Shown here in pieces: positions 25,844 through 35,355 of a stretch of 64,000 nucleotides of DNA. The position numbers were made by a program, and so were the translations under genes. Below the pieces are notes generated by a model, which was given only the letters and a program-made list of their open reading frames with translations, was not told where the DNA came from and made no database searches. Every line of letters begins with the position of its first letter. Positions within the stretch are counted from its first letter, which is position 1. Source of the stretch: Sphingobacterium sp. UGAL515B_05 (GTDB lineage: Bacteria; Bacteroidota; Bacteroidia; Sphingobacteriales; Sphingobacteriaceae); contig NZ_CP109907.1 in NCBI RefSeq assembly GCF_033097525.1, positions 2,418,001-2,482,000 on the forward strand. Reading direction: 5' to 3'.

Positions 25844-28684
25844 TTACATTTCCAATTTTAAGAAACGTGCTGTTTCGCTTTTATTATTTTTAATTAAGTT
25901 TTCAGGTGTTCCTTCAAATAGGACCTGACCACCATTTTTGCCACCTTCGGGACCGATATCAATGACCCAATCAGCCGATTTAACGACATCAAGGTTGTGC
26001 TCGATGATCAAAATAGTATTCCCGCGCCCGACAAGGCGATTGATAACCCCCATAAGGACATTGACATCTTCAAAGTGAAGGCCTGTTGTCGGTTCATCAA
26101 GGATATAGAATGTATTTCCGGTGTCTTTTTTAGAAAGTTCAGTCGCCAATTTTACCCGTTGTGCCTCGCCTCCCGATAAGGTTGTCGAGGACTGTCCTAA
26201 GGTGATATAACCCAAACCTACATCCTGCAGAGTTTTGATCTTTCGGTAAATACTCGGTACATTTTCGAAGAAATCCACAGCATCGTTGATGCTCATATCA
26301 AGTACATCGGAAATGGATTTTCCCTTATAGCGTACCTCTAAAGTTTCTCGGTTGTAGCGTTTTCCGTGACATGTTTCACAAGGAACCTGTACATCGGGGA
26401 GGAAATTCATTTCAATTACTTTCAATCCGGCTCCCTGACAGGTTTCACAACGACCACCTTTGACGTTAAAGGAAAATCTTCCGGGCTTATAGCCCCTGAT
26501 CTTAGCTTCTGGAAGCTGCACAAACAAGGTTCTGATATCCGAAAATACACCAGTATAGGTCGAAGGGTTTGACCGCGGTGTGCGGCCGATAGGACTCTGG
26601 TCGATCTCGATGACTTTGTCAATATGTTCTAGCCCTTCAATTTTTTTGAAAGGCAGTGGGGTTGCTTTGGCTCTGAAAAAATGCTTATTCAAAATCGGGT
26701 ATAAAGTACCTGTGATTAGGCTTGATTTACCCGAACCTGAAACACCCGATACAACAATGAGTTTTCCTAATGGAAAAGAGACAGACAGGTTTTTTAAGTT
26801 ATGTCCGGTTGCTCCGTGTAATGACAATGTTTTTCCATTGCCCTCACGGCGTTTCTCAGGAATCTTAACCTCTTTTGTCCCGTTGAGGTAAGCTGCTGTT
26901 AAAGAGTCGGATTTTAGGATTTCTGTTGGTGTACCTTCGGCAACGACAGTACCACCATGAACGCCTGCAGCAGGTCCCATGTCGATCACATGGTCGGCAT
27001 GTAGGATCATTTCTTTATCATGTTCTACAACAAGGACCGAATTGCCAATATCGCGTAGGTTTTTAAGCGCATTGATCAAACGTTCGTTGTCCCGCTGATG
27101 GAGCCCAATACTCGGTTCATCCAGAATATAAAGTACATTCACCAGTTGAGAACCAATCTGTGTGGCCAGACGGATCCGCTGTGCTTCACCCCCCGAAAGT
27201 GTTTTAGCTGTACGGTCCAAGGTCAAGTAATTTAGGCCGACGTCCAGCAGGAAGCCCAAACGTGCACGGATTTCCTTTAATATCTCCGTTGCAATAATGA
27301 GCTGGCGTTCATCAAGTTTGCTTTCTACCTGATCAAACCATTCTTTGATGGATGTAATGTCCATCGTTGAGAGCTCATGGATATTTTTATCCGCAATTTT
27401 AAAATGTAAAGACTCTTTTTTCAGACGTGCTCCCGCACAGGTTGGACAGGTCACTTTCGTTCTGAAGTCATCTAAAGAAGGCGCTTCATCCGATGATTTT
27501 CCCGAAAACTCTTCCAGCATCTTAAAGATTCCTTCAAATTCAACACGATATTCACGTGTGCCATAACTTCCATAAGATACCGTGACAACGATAGGCTCTT
27601 CCTTATTGCCAAATAAAAGCTGGTCAATCTGTTCTTCAGTTAGTTTTTCAAGCGGTGTTGTAATGGTAAAATCTAATTTTTTTGCGACAGCTTTCAATAC
27701 TTCCGAAGTCCAATTTTCCCGGGTAGGTCCCAAAGGGGCCAAACCACCTTTTTGAATACTTAGTTTTTTATCCGGGATAACGGCATTCTTATCAATTTCA
27801 AAAATATAGCCCAAACCATCACATGTAGGACACGCACCATATGGGGAGTTGAATGAGAAGGTATTTGGCTGTGGCTCATCATAAGAGATCCCTGATTCGG
27901 CATCCATGAGATAACGGCTATAGAATTGCTCCTGATTATCTTTGGTGGAGACCTTGATGATACCTTTCGCTGTTTTCATCGCCTGCATCACGGAAGTCTG
28001 TAAGCGCTTTTTATCTTCACGCTCTATTTTCAGACGATCTACGACGATTTCAATATCGTGTATTTTGTAGCGGTCAACCTGCATTTTAGGAACAAGGTCC
28101 AATATTTCTCCATCCACACGTACCTTCACATAGCCTTGCTTGCGGATTTGTTCAAACAACTCACGGTAGTGGCCTTTACGCCCCTTAACCACTGGAGCCA
28201 GGATGTTCAGCGCCTGTCCTTCAAATTCAGTCAAAATCCGTTCGATAACCTGATCGTCCGACATACGCTCCATTTTCTTCCCAGTCACATAAGAGAAAGC
28301 TTCTCCTGCTCGGGCAAATAGTAGACGCATAAAATCATACACCTCAGTAATAGTTCCAACAGTGGATCTTGGGTTTTTGCTAGTTGTTTTCTGCTCAATG
28401 GAGATCACTGGGCTTAAGCCCGATATTTTGTCCACATCCGGACGTTCCATGCCACCCAAAAACTGACGGCTGTAGGCACTGAATGTCTCCATATACCGAC
28501 GTTGTCCTTCGGCATAAATGGTGTCAAAAGCCAGAGAAGACTTTCCGCTGCCACTTAGACCTGTGATAACAACCAATTCATTTCTCGGAAAAGAAACATC
28601 TATATTTTTTAGATTATGCGCACGCGCTCCAAATACCTGAACTTCACTTTGTTCGCCCAAATCTGGGCTTCTTTTTACTGCCAT
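25844..28684 (-). CDS. uvrA: Excinuclease ABC subunit A
   Basis: A 946-residue damage-recognition ATPase of nucleotide excision repair. Two ABC ATPase modules are complete: Walker A GLSGSGKSSLAFDT near the N-terminus and GVSGSGKSSLITGT in the second half, each with an LSGGEAQR signature and ILDEPSIGLH / ILDEPTTGLH Walker B. Zinc modules CPTCDGLGY, CPTCAGARL and CETCQGAG...CETCHGKRY are intact. It forms a dimer that loads UvrB on damaged DNA. This gene has a genuine Shine-Dalgarno (AAGGAG, complement of 28689-28694 region) and a -7 element TAATTTTG (complement of 28731-28738). Confidence 0.98.
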   Translation of the reverse strand: MAVKRSPDLGEQSEVQVFGARAHNLKNIDVSFPRNELVVITGLSGSGKSSLAFDTIYAEGQRRYMETFSAYSRQFLGGMERPDVDKISGLSPVISIEQKTTSKNPRSTVGTITEVYDFMRLLFARAGEAFSYVTGKKMERMSDDQVIERILTEFEGQALNILAPVVKGRKGHYRELFEQIRKQGYVKVRVDGEILDLVPKMQVDRYKIHDIEIVVDRLKIEREDKKRLQTSVMQAMKTAKGIIKVSTKDNQEQFYSRYLMDAESGISYDEPQPNTFSFNSPYGACPTCDGLGYIFEIDKNAVIPDKKLSIQKGGLAPLGPTRENWTSEVLKAVAKKLDFTITTPLEKLTEEQIDQLLFGNKEEPIVVTVSYGSYGTREYRVEFEGIFKMLEEFSGKSSDEAPSLDDFRTKVTCPTCAGARLKKESLHFKIADKNIHELSTMDITSIKEWFDQVESKLDERQLIIATEILKEIRARLGFLLDVGLNYLTLDRTAKTLSGGEAQRIRLATQIGSQLVNVLYILDEPSIGLHQRDNERLINALKNLRDIGNSVLVVEHDKEMILHADHVIDMGPAAGVHGGTVVAEGTPTEILKSDSLTAAYLNGTKEVKIPEKRREGNGKTLSLHGATGHNLKNLSVSFPLGKLIVVSGVSGSGKSSLITGTLYPILNKHFFRAKATPLPFKKIEGLEHIDKVIEIDQSPIGRTPRSNPSTYTGVFSDIRTLFVQLPEAKIRGYKPGRFSFNVKGGRCETCQGAGLKVIEMNFLPDVQVPCETCHGKRYNRETLEVRYKGKSISDVLDMSINDAVDFFENVPSIYRKIKTLQDVGLGYITLGQSSTTLSGGEAQRVKLATELSKKDTGNTFYILDEPTTGLHFEDVNVLMGVINRLVGRGNTILIIEHNLDVVKSADWVIDIGPEGGKNGGQVLFEGTPENLIKNNKSETARFLKLEM

Positions 28685-28841
28685 GAAAACTCCTTAAGGT
28701 CCCCGTGTGAGGGATTAAATGCAAAACATGCAAAATTACAGATTTTAAAGGAATTATGCGAGCCTATCTGACTTTTGGAACAAAATGTGATATACACGTG
28801 ATTTAAAAAAATAATGTACCTTGCACAGTAAATCTAAATTT

Positions 28842-29897
28842 ATGCGAAAATACGACGTCAGCAAACAAGAGAAACAATCGATCGACGATATTGTCCAGTT
28901 TTGGAAGAAAGAGAACTTATTGGATGAACAAAAAGCGAACGAGCTGATGGATAGTTTAGACGTGAAAAGTTTTGATTGGGGACAACTGGCTAGATATGCC
29001 TTTTGGATTGCCTTGGCATCTCTGGTCTTCGCTGTTTTTTCGTTGTTTACAGATGCATCATTCTTGGCCCTTGTGGATACCCTCTATGAAGCACCTAATA
29101 TCCTATTTTGCTTCTTTTTCGCTGCCGTGGCTGTATTATTCTATACGCTGGGTTTTCGGTATAAGAAACGCTATCCTTATAAAAATCTATCCACGGAAAC
29201 CATGATGCTGATTGGGGTTTTCGGAACTGCGGCCTGCATCGGGTTTATGGGTAAAGTATTGGATAAAGATACGATGCACTATTCCCTATTATTTTTACTC
29301 TCTGTGGCAATTTATGGCTTTCTTGCCGTTAAGCTCGAGAGTAAGCTGATTTGGACGTTTATGCTTTTGGCCTTGGGTGTATGGTTTGCGACCGAGACTG
29401 CCTATCATAGTAATTGGGGATTTAAGTTTTGGGGAATGAATTACCCACTGCGTTTTACCATTTTTGGGGCACTGACAACCGCGTTGGCTGTTTGGATTCA
29501 ACCCAGGTTTGAAAGGCTACAAATCTTTCAGCCCATCAGTTATATTGTGGGATTGATCTATCTGATGGTATCCTTGTGGACCCTTTCTATTTTTGGAAAT
29601 TATGCTGATTTCTATGAATGGACGACTGTACGTCAATACCATATGTTCTACTGGGGTATTTTATCCACTGCCGTGTCGGTATTTCTGGTTGTCTACGGCT
29701 TAAAAGCGAAAGATAATGTCAGCAGGGAAGTAGGCTTTGTATTTTTAGTGCTCAATATCTATACCCGTTATGTCGAGTATCTCTGGGATAATATCAATAG
29801 AGCAGTATTCTTTTTGATTTTGGCCGTGTCCTTTTGGTTTGTCGGCCGTTGGGCAGAGAAATTATGGAACAAACGGAAGGAAGAGATTGCTGGATAA
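28842..29897 (+). CDS. DUF2157 membrane protein
   Basis: A 351-residue protein starting at ATG 28842 (MRKYDVSKQEKQ); a TTG seven codons upstream is less likely. An N-terminal soluble helical part of about 60 residues (DIVQFWKKENLLDEQKANELMDSLD) matches the DUF2157 start. About nine transmembrane helices follow (YAFWIALASLVFAVFSLF, ILFCFFFAAVAVLFYTLGF, and others), ending in a basic tail. No function is established. It converges on the response regulator gene with a gap of only 3 bp. Confidence 0.85.
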   Translation: MRKYDVSKQEKQSIDDIVQFWKKENLLDEQKANELMDSLDVKSFDWGQLARYAFWIALASLVFAVFSLFTDASFLALVDTLYEAPNILFCFFFAAVAVLFYTLGFRYKKRYPYKNLSTETMMLIGVFGTAACIGFMGKVLDKDTMHYSLLFLLSVAIYGFLAVKLESKLIWTFMLLALGVWFATETAYHSNWGFKFWGMNYPLRFTIFGALTTALAVWIQPRFERLQIFQPISYIVGLIYLMVSLWTLSIFGNYADFYEWTTVRQYHMFYWGILSTAVSVFLVVYGLKAKDNVSREVGFVFLVLNIYTRYVEYLWDNINRAVFFLILAVSFWFVGRWAEKLWNKRKEEIAG

Positions 29898-29900
29898 CCC

Positions 29901-30575
29901 TTAAAATTGAATCGTAAATCCGACACCTCTATTCGAACTGATGGTCAGATTGGGATCCAGGCTTAAATATTTGCGGATTCGGGTAATAAAGACATCCATG
30001 CTCCTTCCTGTAAAGAAATCTGCAGTTCCCCATACCTTTTCAAGGATTTCTTCACGCGTGACAAGCTGGCCATTGTGTTGCCATAGAAAGAGGAGAAGTT
30101 GGGCTTCACGTTCAGTGAGCTTAAATTGTTCCAAAGTATGGCTTAATAATAATTGTTCGGGATGGAATAGATAGCTCCCGATGGCGATCGATTTTGGAGT
30201 ACTATTTTTCTGATTCCGCTTTAATATATTTTGTATGCGAAGCAATAGTTCCTCGGGATCACAAGGTTTAGTGACATAATCATCGGCACCGATTTTTAGT
30301 CCCGTGAGTTTATCTATTTTTTGCTCCTTGGCTGTTAAAAAGATAAAGGGTAAAGCAGGGTATCGTGCATTGATTTCTTTGGCGAGGCTAAAACCACTGA
30401 TTTGAGGAAGCATAACATCCAGTATCACCAGATCGTAATCGGCTAGCTGCTGGAAATTTTCCGTCAGATCATTGGGCTGCGCTATCCAGTCTATGGCAAA
30501 TGCGGATAGCTCAAGGTACTGCTTGAGCATAAAACCAAAATCGGGGTCATCTTCAACGAGTAATATTTTATTCAT
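29901..30575 (-). CDS. Response regulator, OmpR/PhoB family
   Basis: A 224-residue regulator. The receiver domain has the acidic pair EDDP, the phosphoacceptor Asp in LVILDVMLPQISGF, FLTAKEQKIDKL and the conserved Lys in DDYVTKPCDPEELL. The C-terminal winged helix (LTEREAQLLLFLWQHNGQLVTREEILEKVWG, DVFITRIRKYL) binds DNA. It follows the histidine kinase gene by 83 bp on the same strand. The outer-membrane barrel gene divergent from the kinase is a candidate target, by position only. Confidence 0.95.
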   Translation of the reverse strand: MNKILLVEDDPDFGFMLKQYLELSAFAIDWIAQPNDLTENFQQLADYDLVILDVMLPQISGFSLAKEINARYPALPFIFLTAKEQKIDKLTGLKIGADDYVTKPCDPEELLLRIQNILKRNQKNSTPKSIAIGSYLFHPEQLLLSHTLEQFKLTEREAQLLLFLWQHNGQLVTREEILEKVWGTADFFTGRSMDVFITRIRKYLSLDPNLTISSNRGVGFTIQF

Positions 30576-30658
30576 TTTTGTCTTCAGTAGTTAAGTTAAT
30601 ATAAATGCTTTAGTCTATGGCCGCCTATTGTCTTTTCACAGCTTATCCTTGTTTTTGG

Positions 30659-32002
30659 TCATATTTCCGATGATGGGACAAGCGCATGCGGCAGCTGGAT
30701 TTTAAACGTAGTCCCTACATTGGGTATGCTGGTTACACTAAGCTGTCCGTGATAACGATCGACGATTTTTTTTACAAGGAAAAGACCGATTCCCAGGCCT
30801 TTGGTGTCGTGAACATTGTCTTTTTGGATGCGGTAAAACTTGTCGAAAATATAGGGTAGCTCGGACTCCTCCATGCCGTAACCGTTATCCTGTATATAAA
30901 CCGAGAGTTTACCTTTCTGATCCTCAAAAAAGATATTAATCCAAGTTGCACCATATTTTACGGCATTGTTCATCAGGTTCTGAAATAGTGTTGTCGCATC
31001 ATTAGGGCTCAGGCATAGTTTGCCGTCAGGCAAGGGACTTAATTGAAATGTGATAGTTGGATTGGTCAATTGAAAGTCGTCGAAAATAGCTTGAAGTTCT
31101 GCTCTGGTAACAGGAGGCTGATCAATTGTTTGAAGATTTTCATGCAGCGGATCGAGTGTCTGTTCCAAGCGGTTTACTTGTCGCTCAATGACCGTTATAA
31201 TGCTTTCGTCTGTTGATTTCCGAAGTGTTTTAGCGGCAATTTTCAGGGTTGCAATAGGTGTTTTGAGTTCATGTGAAATATTGTCGACGACATCGTGCAG
31301 TACGGTGATCTGTTTCTGCTGTTTTCTGAGATTCTGAATGGTTCTATAAAAAAGCCAAAGAAAAGCGGCTAGAATAAATAACGTACTCAATAGGAGCGAA
31401 GTAAGTTCTTTGAACAATATCCAGTTGAGATTCGTTACCTCAAAGGAAGTTTTTCGGTGAACAAAAAAGGTGTATAGGATCTCCCGGCTTTGGATACTGT
31501 CTTTGACTTTCTGTGTTTCTGTTTTTTCTGTTATCCATTCGCTTGAAGAGAGCTCTACGGGTTGACGAAACGTTCCATTTGTTATGTAGACAGTGATAGG
31601 ACCTGCTGCGATTTGTTTTTCTAGGTTCTTGAAGTAAATACCCAAAATTTCCTTTTTCAGGATAACTTCCATTCCCAAGGGTTGAAATAGGCTGTCGACA
31701 TATCGCGTGAGCCTTTGGGATGTTTTATGGGCATTTGCGTGGTATAACTCCTTTAATTTTTCGGCCGTTATCTCATGTTTAACCAATTTGATGTAGTAGT
31801 CTCTAGCAATGTCCTTGCTCATTAAATCATCATCAAAAAGCTTGTCGTTGTCATGAAGCTTGCCCAGCTTACTTTTCACAGTGGCAAAAATATCACGCTG
31901 TTTGAGCTGATAGGTATTGTACAATTGATACCCCTGTATGCCAATAAGTACGGCAAAAAATAACGTAAAGAGGACGATATAACTTTTGGGTTTCAATTCC
32001 AT
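30659..32002 (-). CDS. Sensor histidine kinase
   Basis: A 447-residue membrane kinase. ATG 32002 (MELKPKSYIVLF) is chosen over TTG 32008. A first helix (SYIVLFTLFFAVLIGIQGYQLY), an extracytoplasmic sensor of about 170 residues and a second helix (LTSLLLSTLFILAAFLWLF) precede a HisKA domain with the phospho-His in VDNISHELKTPIATLKIAAK, and the HATPase with N box LMNNAVKYG, DNGYGME and KGLGIGLFLVKKIV. The sensor has no recognisable ligand-binding fold by eye. Partner of the adjacent regulator. Confidence 0.94.
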   Translation of the reverse strand: MELKPKSYIVLFTLFFAVLIGIQGYQLYNTYQLKQRDIFATVKSKLGKLHDNDKLFDDDLMSKDIARDYYIKLVKHEITAEKLKELYHANAHKTSQRLTRYVDSLFQPLGMEVILKKEILGIYFKNLEKQIAAGPITVYITNGTFRQPVELSSSEWITEKTETQKVKDSIQSREILYTFFVHRKTSFEVTNLNWILFKELTSLLLSTLFILAAFLWLFYRTIQNLRKQQKQITVLHDVVDNISHELKTPIATLKIAAKTLRKSTDESIITVIERQVNRLEQTLDPLHENLQTIDQPPVTRAELQAIFDDFQLTNPTITFQLSPLPDGKLCLSPNDATTLFQNLMNNAVKYGATWINIFFEDQKGKLSVYIQDNGYGMEESELPYIFDKFYRIQKDNVHDTKGLGIGLFLVKKIVDRYHGQLSVTSIPNVGTTFKIQLPHALVPSSEI

Positions 32003-32244
32003 ACACAAATATAACTGCTGAGGGCTAAGATAATATACCTTAACGTACTATTAACCCTTCATTAACCATTATTTGGCGCAACTATAGACACTTTTGAAGC
32101 ATAGTAGAATATCAGCGTATGAAATGGCCGCGATTGTCAAATAGGCACGACAGCAAACGGGCCTACGTGTAACAACACATAGATTCTAACAAATAGAATA
32201 ATGCGGATAAGCTATACTCGAATTAAAAGACTAATTATTTTTAC

Positions 32245-34617
32245 ATGAAATTGATCCTATTTTTTCTGGCTTTCCCCTTGTTGATTTCGGCACAGACCAA
32301 ACAAATCGGGGGACAAGTACAGGATGCAAACAAAATTGTGCTGGCGGGAGCGACCGTTATGCTATTGGATAGCAACTATCAAGAAATCCGTGATGTAAAG
32401 ACTGACCATTTTGGAAAATTCTTACTTACGCTGGATCATCCGAGTGGATACTATCTACGGACAAGCTATCTTAACTTCAAGTCTCAGGAACTTTTTTTTC
32501 GCAGCGATACCATTTCGGGCCCTTTGTTACTTGAACTTCTTCCCGAAGCAAAGGTACTCGAAGAAGCACAGGTCGTGGGTCGAGCGCCCCGATTGATCCG
32601 TAAATTGGATCGCTTGGAATTTAACGTTCAGAATTCCAATCTTTCAGCACTGAATAGCTGGGATATTTTGAAGCGTACGCCCTTGGTGATGGTGAATGGT
32701 GCAGATTTAATGGTCCGTGGGAACAAAAATATTGTTGTTCTCATTAATGACCGAAAAGTGATGCTCACGGGGGATGAACTGAAAACCTATCTGGAGAACA
32801 CAGCAGGTAGCGACGTGCAGTCGATAGAGGTTATTACCAATCCACCTGCAAAATATGAAGCTGAGGGAAGCACGATTATCAATATTAAACTTTCCAAATC
32901 CAACCTATATGGCTATAGAGGCACGGTGGTTGCATTGGCCGAAAAAAGCAGTACCTGGAAGCAACTGTTTGGACTGACCCAGTACTATAAAAATGAAAAA
33001 TTCAATCTTCGTGGTACGTATAATTTCGGACGAGGGACTTACGCACGTTATGAAACGAATTATGTTTATTATCCGAATGATCAAACCTCATGGGAAGGTG
33101 TCATGGATCGATTTGATACCAATAACAGTCAGAACAGCTATGTGTTTTCGATAGACTATACACCCGATACAACCTGGACGGTTAATGCTGGACTAAATGG
33201 TTATTTCGGACCGAAAACCTATGGTATTTATGAAGTGCCCACCATTATATACGATAAAAATCATGTACAGGAGTCAAGTTATTTTACCACCAATGATCAT
33301 CAACGATCGACAAAAACGAATAACCTCTACCTTCAGGTAGCAAAGAAGCTTAATTCCAGGTGGAGCATAAATTGGTCGTCCTACTTCACTGACAATCATT
33401 CGACAAATGATCAGGATGTACTGACAGCGCTGCGATTTAAGGGGGAAGAACCGACAGATACCCGATTTATCAGTAATAATGGAAATAAAAATCGGCTTTT
33501 TTCTTCACAGATAGATTTCACCGGAAAGATAAAGAAGCTGGGGCTGGAGTTTGGTGGAAAATTTAGCGACGTGAAAACGACGAGCACCCTTGCTTTCTTT
33601 GATGATGAATCAGGGGAGCTCGAGCAAAGGCCTGATAAGAGTAGTGTGTTTGATTACAAAGAACGTAATGTGGCTTTGTATGGCTCATTGGACTATGCCT
33701 GGAAAAAATGGAGCTGGAAAGCAGGTCTAAGAGGAGAATATACCGATTTGGAAGGTATTGTATCCGAACCAGCTGATATCAATAAGCGTAATTATTTTGT
33801 GCTCTTTCCGACATTTTACATGCAATATGCCTTGACTGACGATCAGCAGTTTGGTTTTTCCTATGGAAAGCGTATCAGCCGACCTTCTTACTCCTGGCTT
33901 AATCCTGCAAAATCCTATTACAATCGTTTTTCTTATTTTCAGGGAGATCCACGTTTAAGGGCGACGATCGTTCATAATCTGAATCTGACCTGGACAAAAA
34001 ACAACTGGAATATCGATCTCTTCTACCGATTTGAAAAGTGGCCCAATATGGAAATTTCCCGCCAAGATAACAACAATCACCAACTGATTTTCCAATATAC
34101 CAATATCAAGAAAGGACAAGGGGCGGGGATAGACTTAGGAAAGAGTTTTCAGCTGACCGGACGCTGGGGATTGAATCTGCAGCTAGAGGGGATGTATAAC
34201 GAGAATTACTTTATGGGTACTGATGACGTATTGCACAAGAATGATGTGTATATCGGCAACGGAAACATAAGCACCAACTATGTGCTGAATAAGGATGCCG
34301 GTTGGAATCTTGAACTGGGTAATACATTTACATCGCCCACGATACAGGGGCCATTTCATATTACAGGGTATTCAAGTGCCTATGTGATGACAAATCGAAA
34401 ATTCTTTAAAAAGAAATTTGAAGTAAATCTATCATTTATGGATATTTTCAAAACAGAGAAAATGACGATATCATCCAAGTACGGCGATCAAAATAATTTT
34501 TATAGGGACTATCGGGATACCAGAAAAGTAAATCTGACGCTGCGGTATCATTTTGGAAATCAGAAAGTCAAAAGCAGTAATCAGCCCACTAGAACAGAAG
34601 AGCAGAATCGTTTGTAA
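32245..34617 (+). CDS. Outer-membrane beta-barrel family protein with N-terminal carboxypeptidase-like domain
   Basis: A 790-residue exported protein (signal peptide MKLILFFLAFPLLISAQ). A regulatory-like beta-sandwich (IGGQVQDANKIVLAGATVMLLD) precedes a plug-like region (LKRTPLVMVNGADLMVRGN..., IEVITNPPAKYEAEGS) and a TonB-receptor-like barrel of the OMP_b-brl_3 type. It ends in VNLTLRYHFGNQ plus a hydrophilic tail. There is no TonB box of the classical form, so active transport is unproven; some members are thought to serve in envelope homeostasis. It is divergent from the two-component operon. Confidence 0.88.
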   Translation: MKLILFFLAFPLLISAQTKQIGGQVQDANKIVLAGATVMLLDSNYQEIRDVKTDHFGKFLLTLDHPSGYYLRTSYLNFKSQELFFRSDTISGPLLLELLPEAKVLEEAQVVGRAPRLIRKLDRLEFNVQNSNLSALNSWDILKRTPLVMVNGADLMVRGNKNIVVLINDRKVMLTGDELKTYLENTAGSDVQSIEVITNPPAKYEAEGSTIINIKLSKSNLYGYRGTVVALAEKSSTWKQLFGLTQYYKNEKFNLRGTYNFGRGTYARYETNYVYYPNDQTSWEGVMDRFDTNNSQNSYVFSIDYTPDTTWTVNAGLNGYFGPKTYGIYEVPTIIYDKNHVQESSYFTTNDHQRSTKTNNLYLQVAKKLNSRWSINWSSYFTDNHSTNDQDVLTALRFKGEEPTDTRFISNNGNKNRLFSSQIDFTGKIKKLGLEFGGKFSDVKTTSTLAFFDDESGELEQRPDKSSVFDYKERNVALYGSLDYAWKKWSWKAGLRGEYTDLEGIVSEPADINKRNYFVLFPTFYMQYALTDDQQFGFSYGKRISRPSYSWLNPAKSYYNRFSYFQGDPRLRATIVHNLNLTWTKNNWNIDLFYRFEKWPNMEISRQDNNNHQLIFQYTNIKKGQGAGIDLGKSFQLTGRWGLNLQLEGMYNENYFMGTDDVLHKNDVYIGNGNISTNYVLNKDAGWNLELGNTFTSPTIQGPFHITGYSSAYVMTNRKFFKKKFEVNLSFMDIFKTEKMTISSKYGDQNNFYRDYRDTRKVNLTLRYHFGNQKVKSSNQPTRTEEQNRL

Positions 34618-34706
34618 ATCAGTTAACCTTAGTAAAGTTAAATCCTTCCGATTCCCTGTACTATTTTATTCATAATACATTGGTAAGGGAAATGGATGAA
34701 GCATAC

Positions 34707-34747
34707 ATTAAAAACAATAATCCTCCACATCGCATGTGGAGGATTAT
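34707..34747 (-). terminator. Terminator of the OsmC-family gene
   Basis: Perfect 14-bp stem ATAATCCTCCACAT (34717-34730) with a CGC loop and its complement at 34734-34747, followed on the minus strand by TGTTTTTAATG. Confidence 0.85.
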
Positions 34748-34769
34748 CAGATGCTAAGAAAGTATTTTC

Positions 34770-35186
34770 TTAGTTAATTTTCAACGAATACGTGATATTG
34801 ATACCGCCGGCGGCAAGCATATCGTGTACTGAGCAATACTTTTTAACGGCTAATTCAGCCGCTTTGGCCGCTTTTACCTCATCAATTTCACCCTTCAGGA
34901 AAAAATTAATGTGAATATCTGTAAATACTTGTGGAATTTCTTCCCGGCGTTTACCTTCTACTTCGACCTGGATATCGTCAATTTGTTGGCGTTGTTTTAC
35001 CAGTATGCTATGGAGGTCAAAGACGCTGCAAGAACCCAGTGCCATTAAAACCAATTCCATTGGACGAACACCTTTTCCCTCACCGCCGATGGCTTCTGAA
35101 CCATCGATGTTGACTTTGACGGGGGATAATTCACTGCTGGCTTCGAAATGCACAGCTTGGTTGACACGGTTTAATTTGATTTTCAT
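34770..35186 (-). CDS. OsmC family peroxide-resistance protein
   Basis: A 138-residue cytoplasmic protein. The two redox cysteines of the OsmC/Ohr fold are visible in LMALGSCSVFDLHSIL and VKKYCSVHDMLAAG, and the N-terminal PVKVNIDGSEAIGGEGKGVRP is typical of the YhfA-like branch. The family reduces organic hydroperoxides using a dithiol partner. It is a single-gene unit with a strong downstream terminator. Confidence 0.92.
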   Translation of the reverse strand: MKIKLNRVNQAVHFEASSELSPVKVNIDGSEAIGGEGKGVRPMELVLMALGSCSVFDLHSILVKQRQQIDDIQVEVEGKRREEIPQVFTDIHINFFLKGEIDEVKAAKAAELAVKKYCSVHDMLAAGGINITYSLKIN

Positions 35187-35301
35187 CTTATTTTATTTTA
35201 TTCTTTTTGCTCGTTTAGGCTGTGGGGACATGATATGATACTTCACTTCCTTTTTCAAACCATACGAGAGCTTTGTAGTTCAATCTATACTAAACAAATA
35301 T

Positions 35302-35335
35302 ACAAAAAAGGCAGACGATTATTCGTCTGCCTTTT
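35302..35335 (-). terminator. Terminator of the GDSL lipoprotein operon
   Basis: Perfect 13-bp stem AAAAGGCAGACGA (35306-35318) / complement (35323-35335) with a TTAT loop. A T-run follows on the minus strand. Confidence 0.88.
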
Positions 35336-35355
35336 GTCAGTATGTTGGTCACTGT

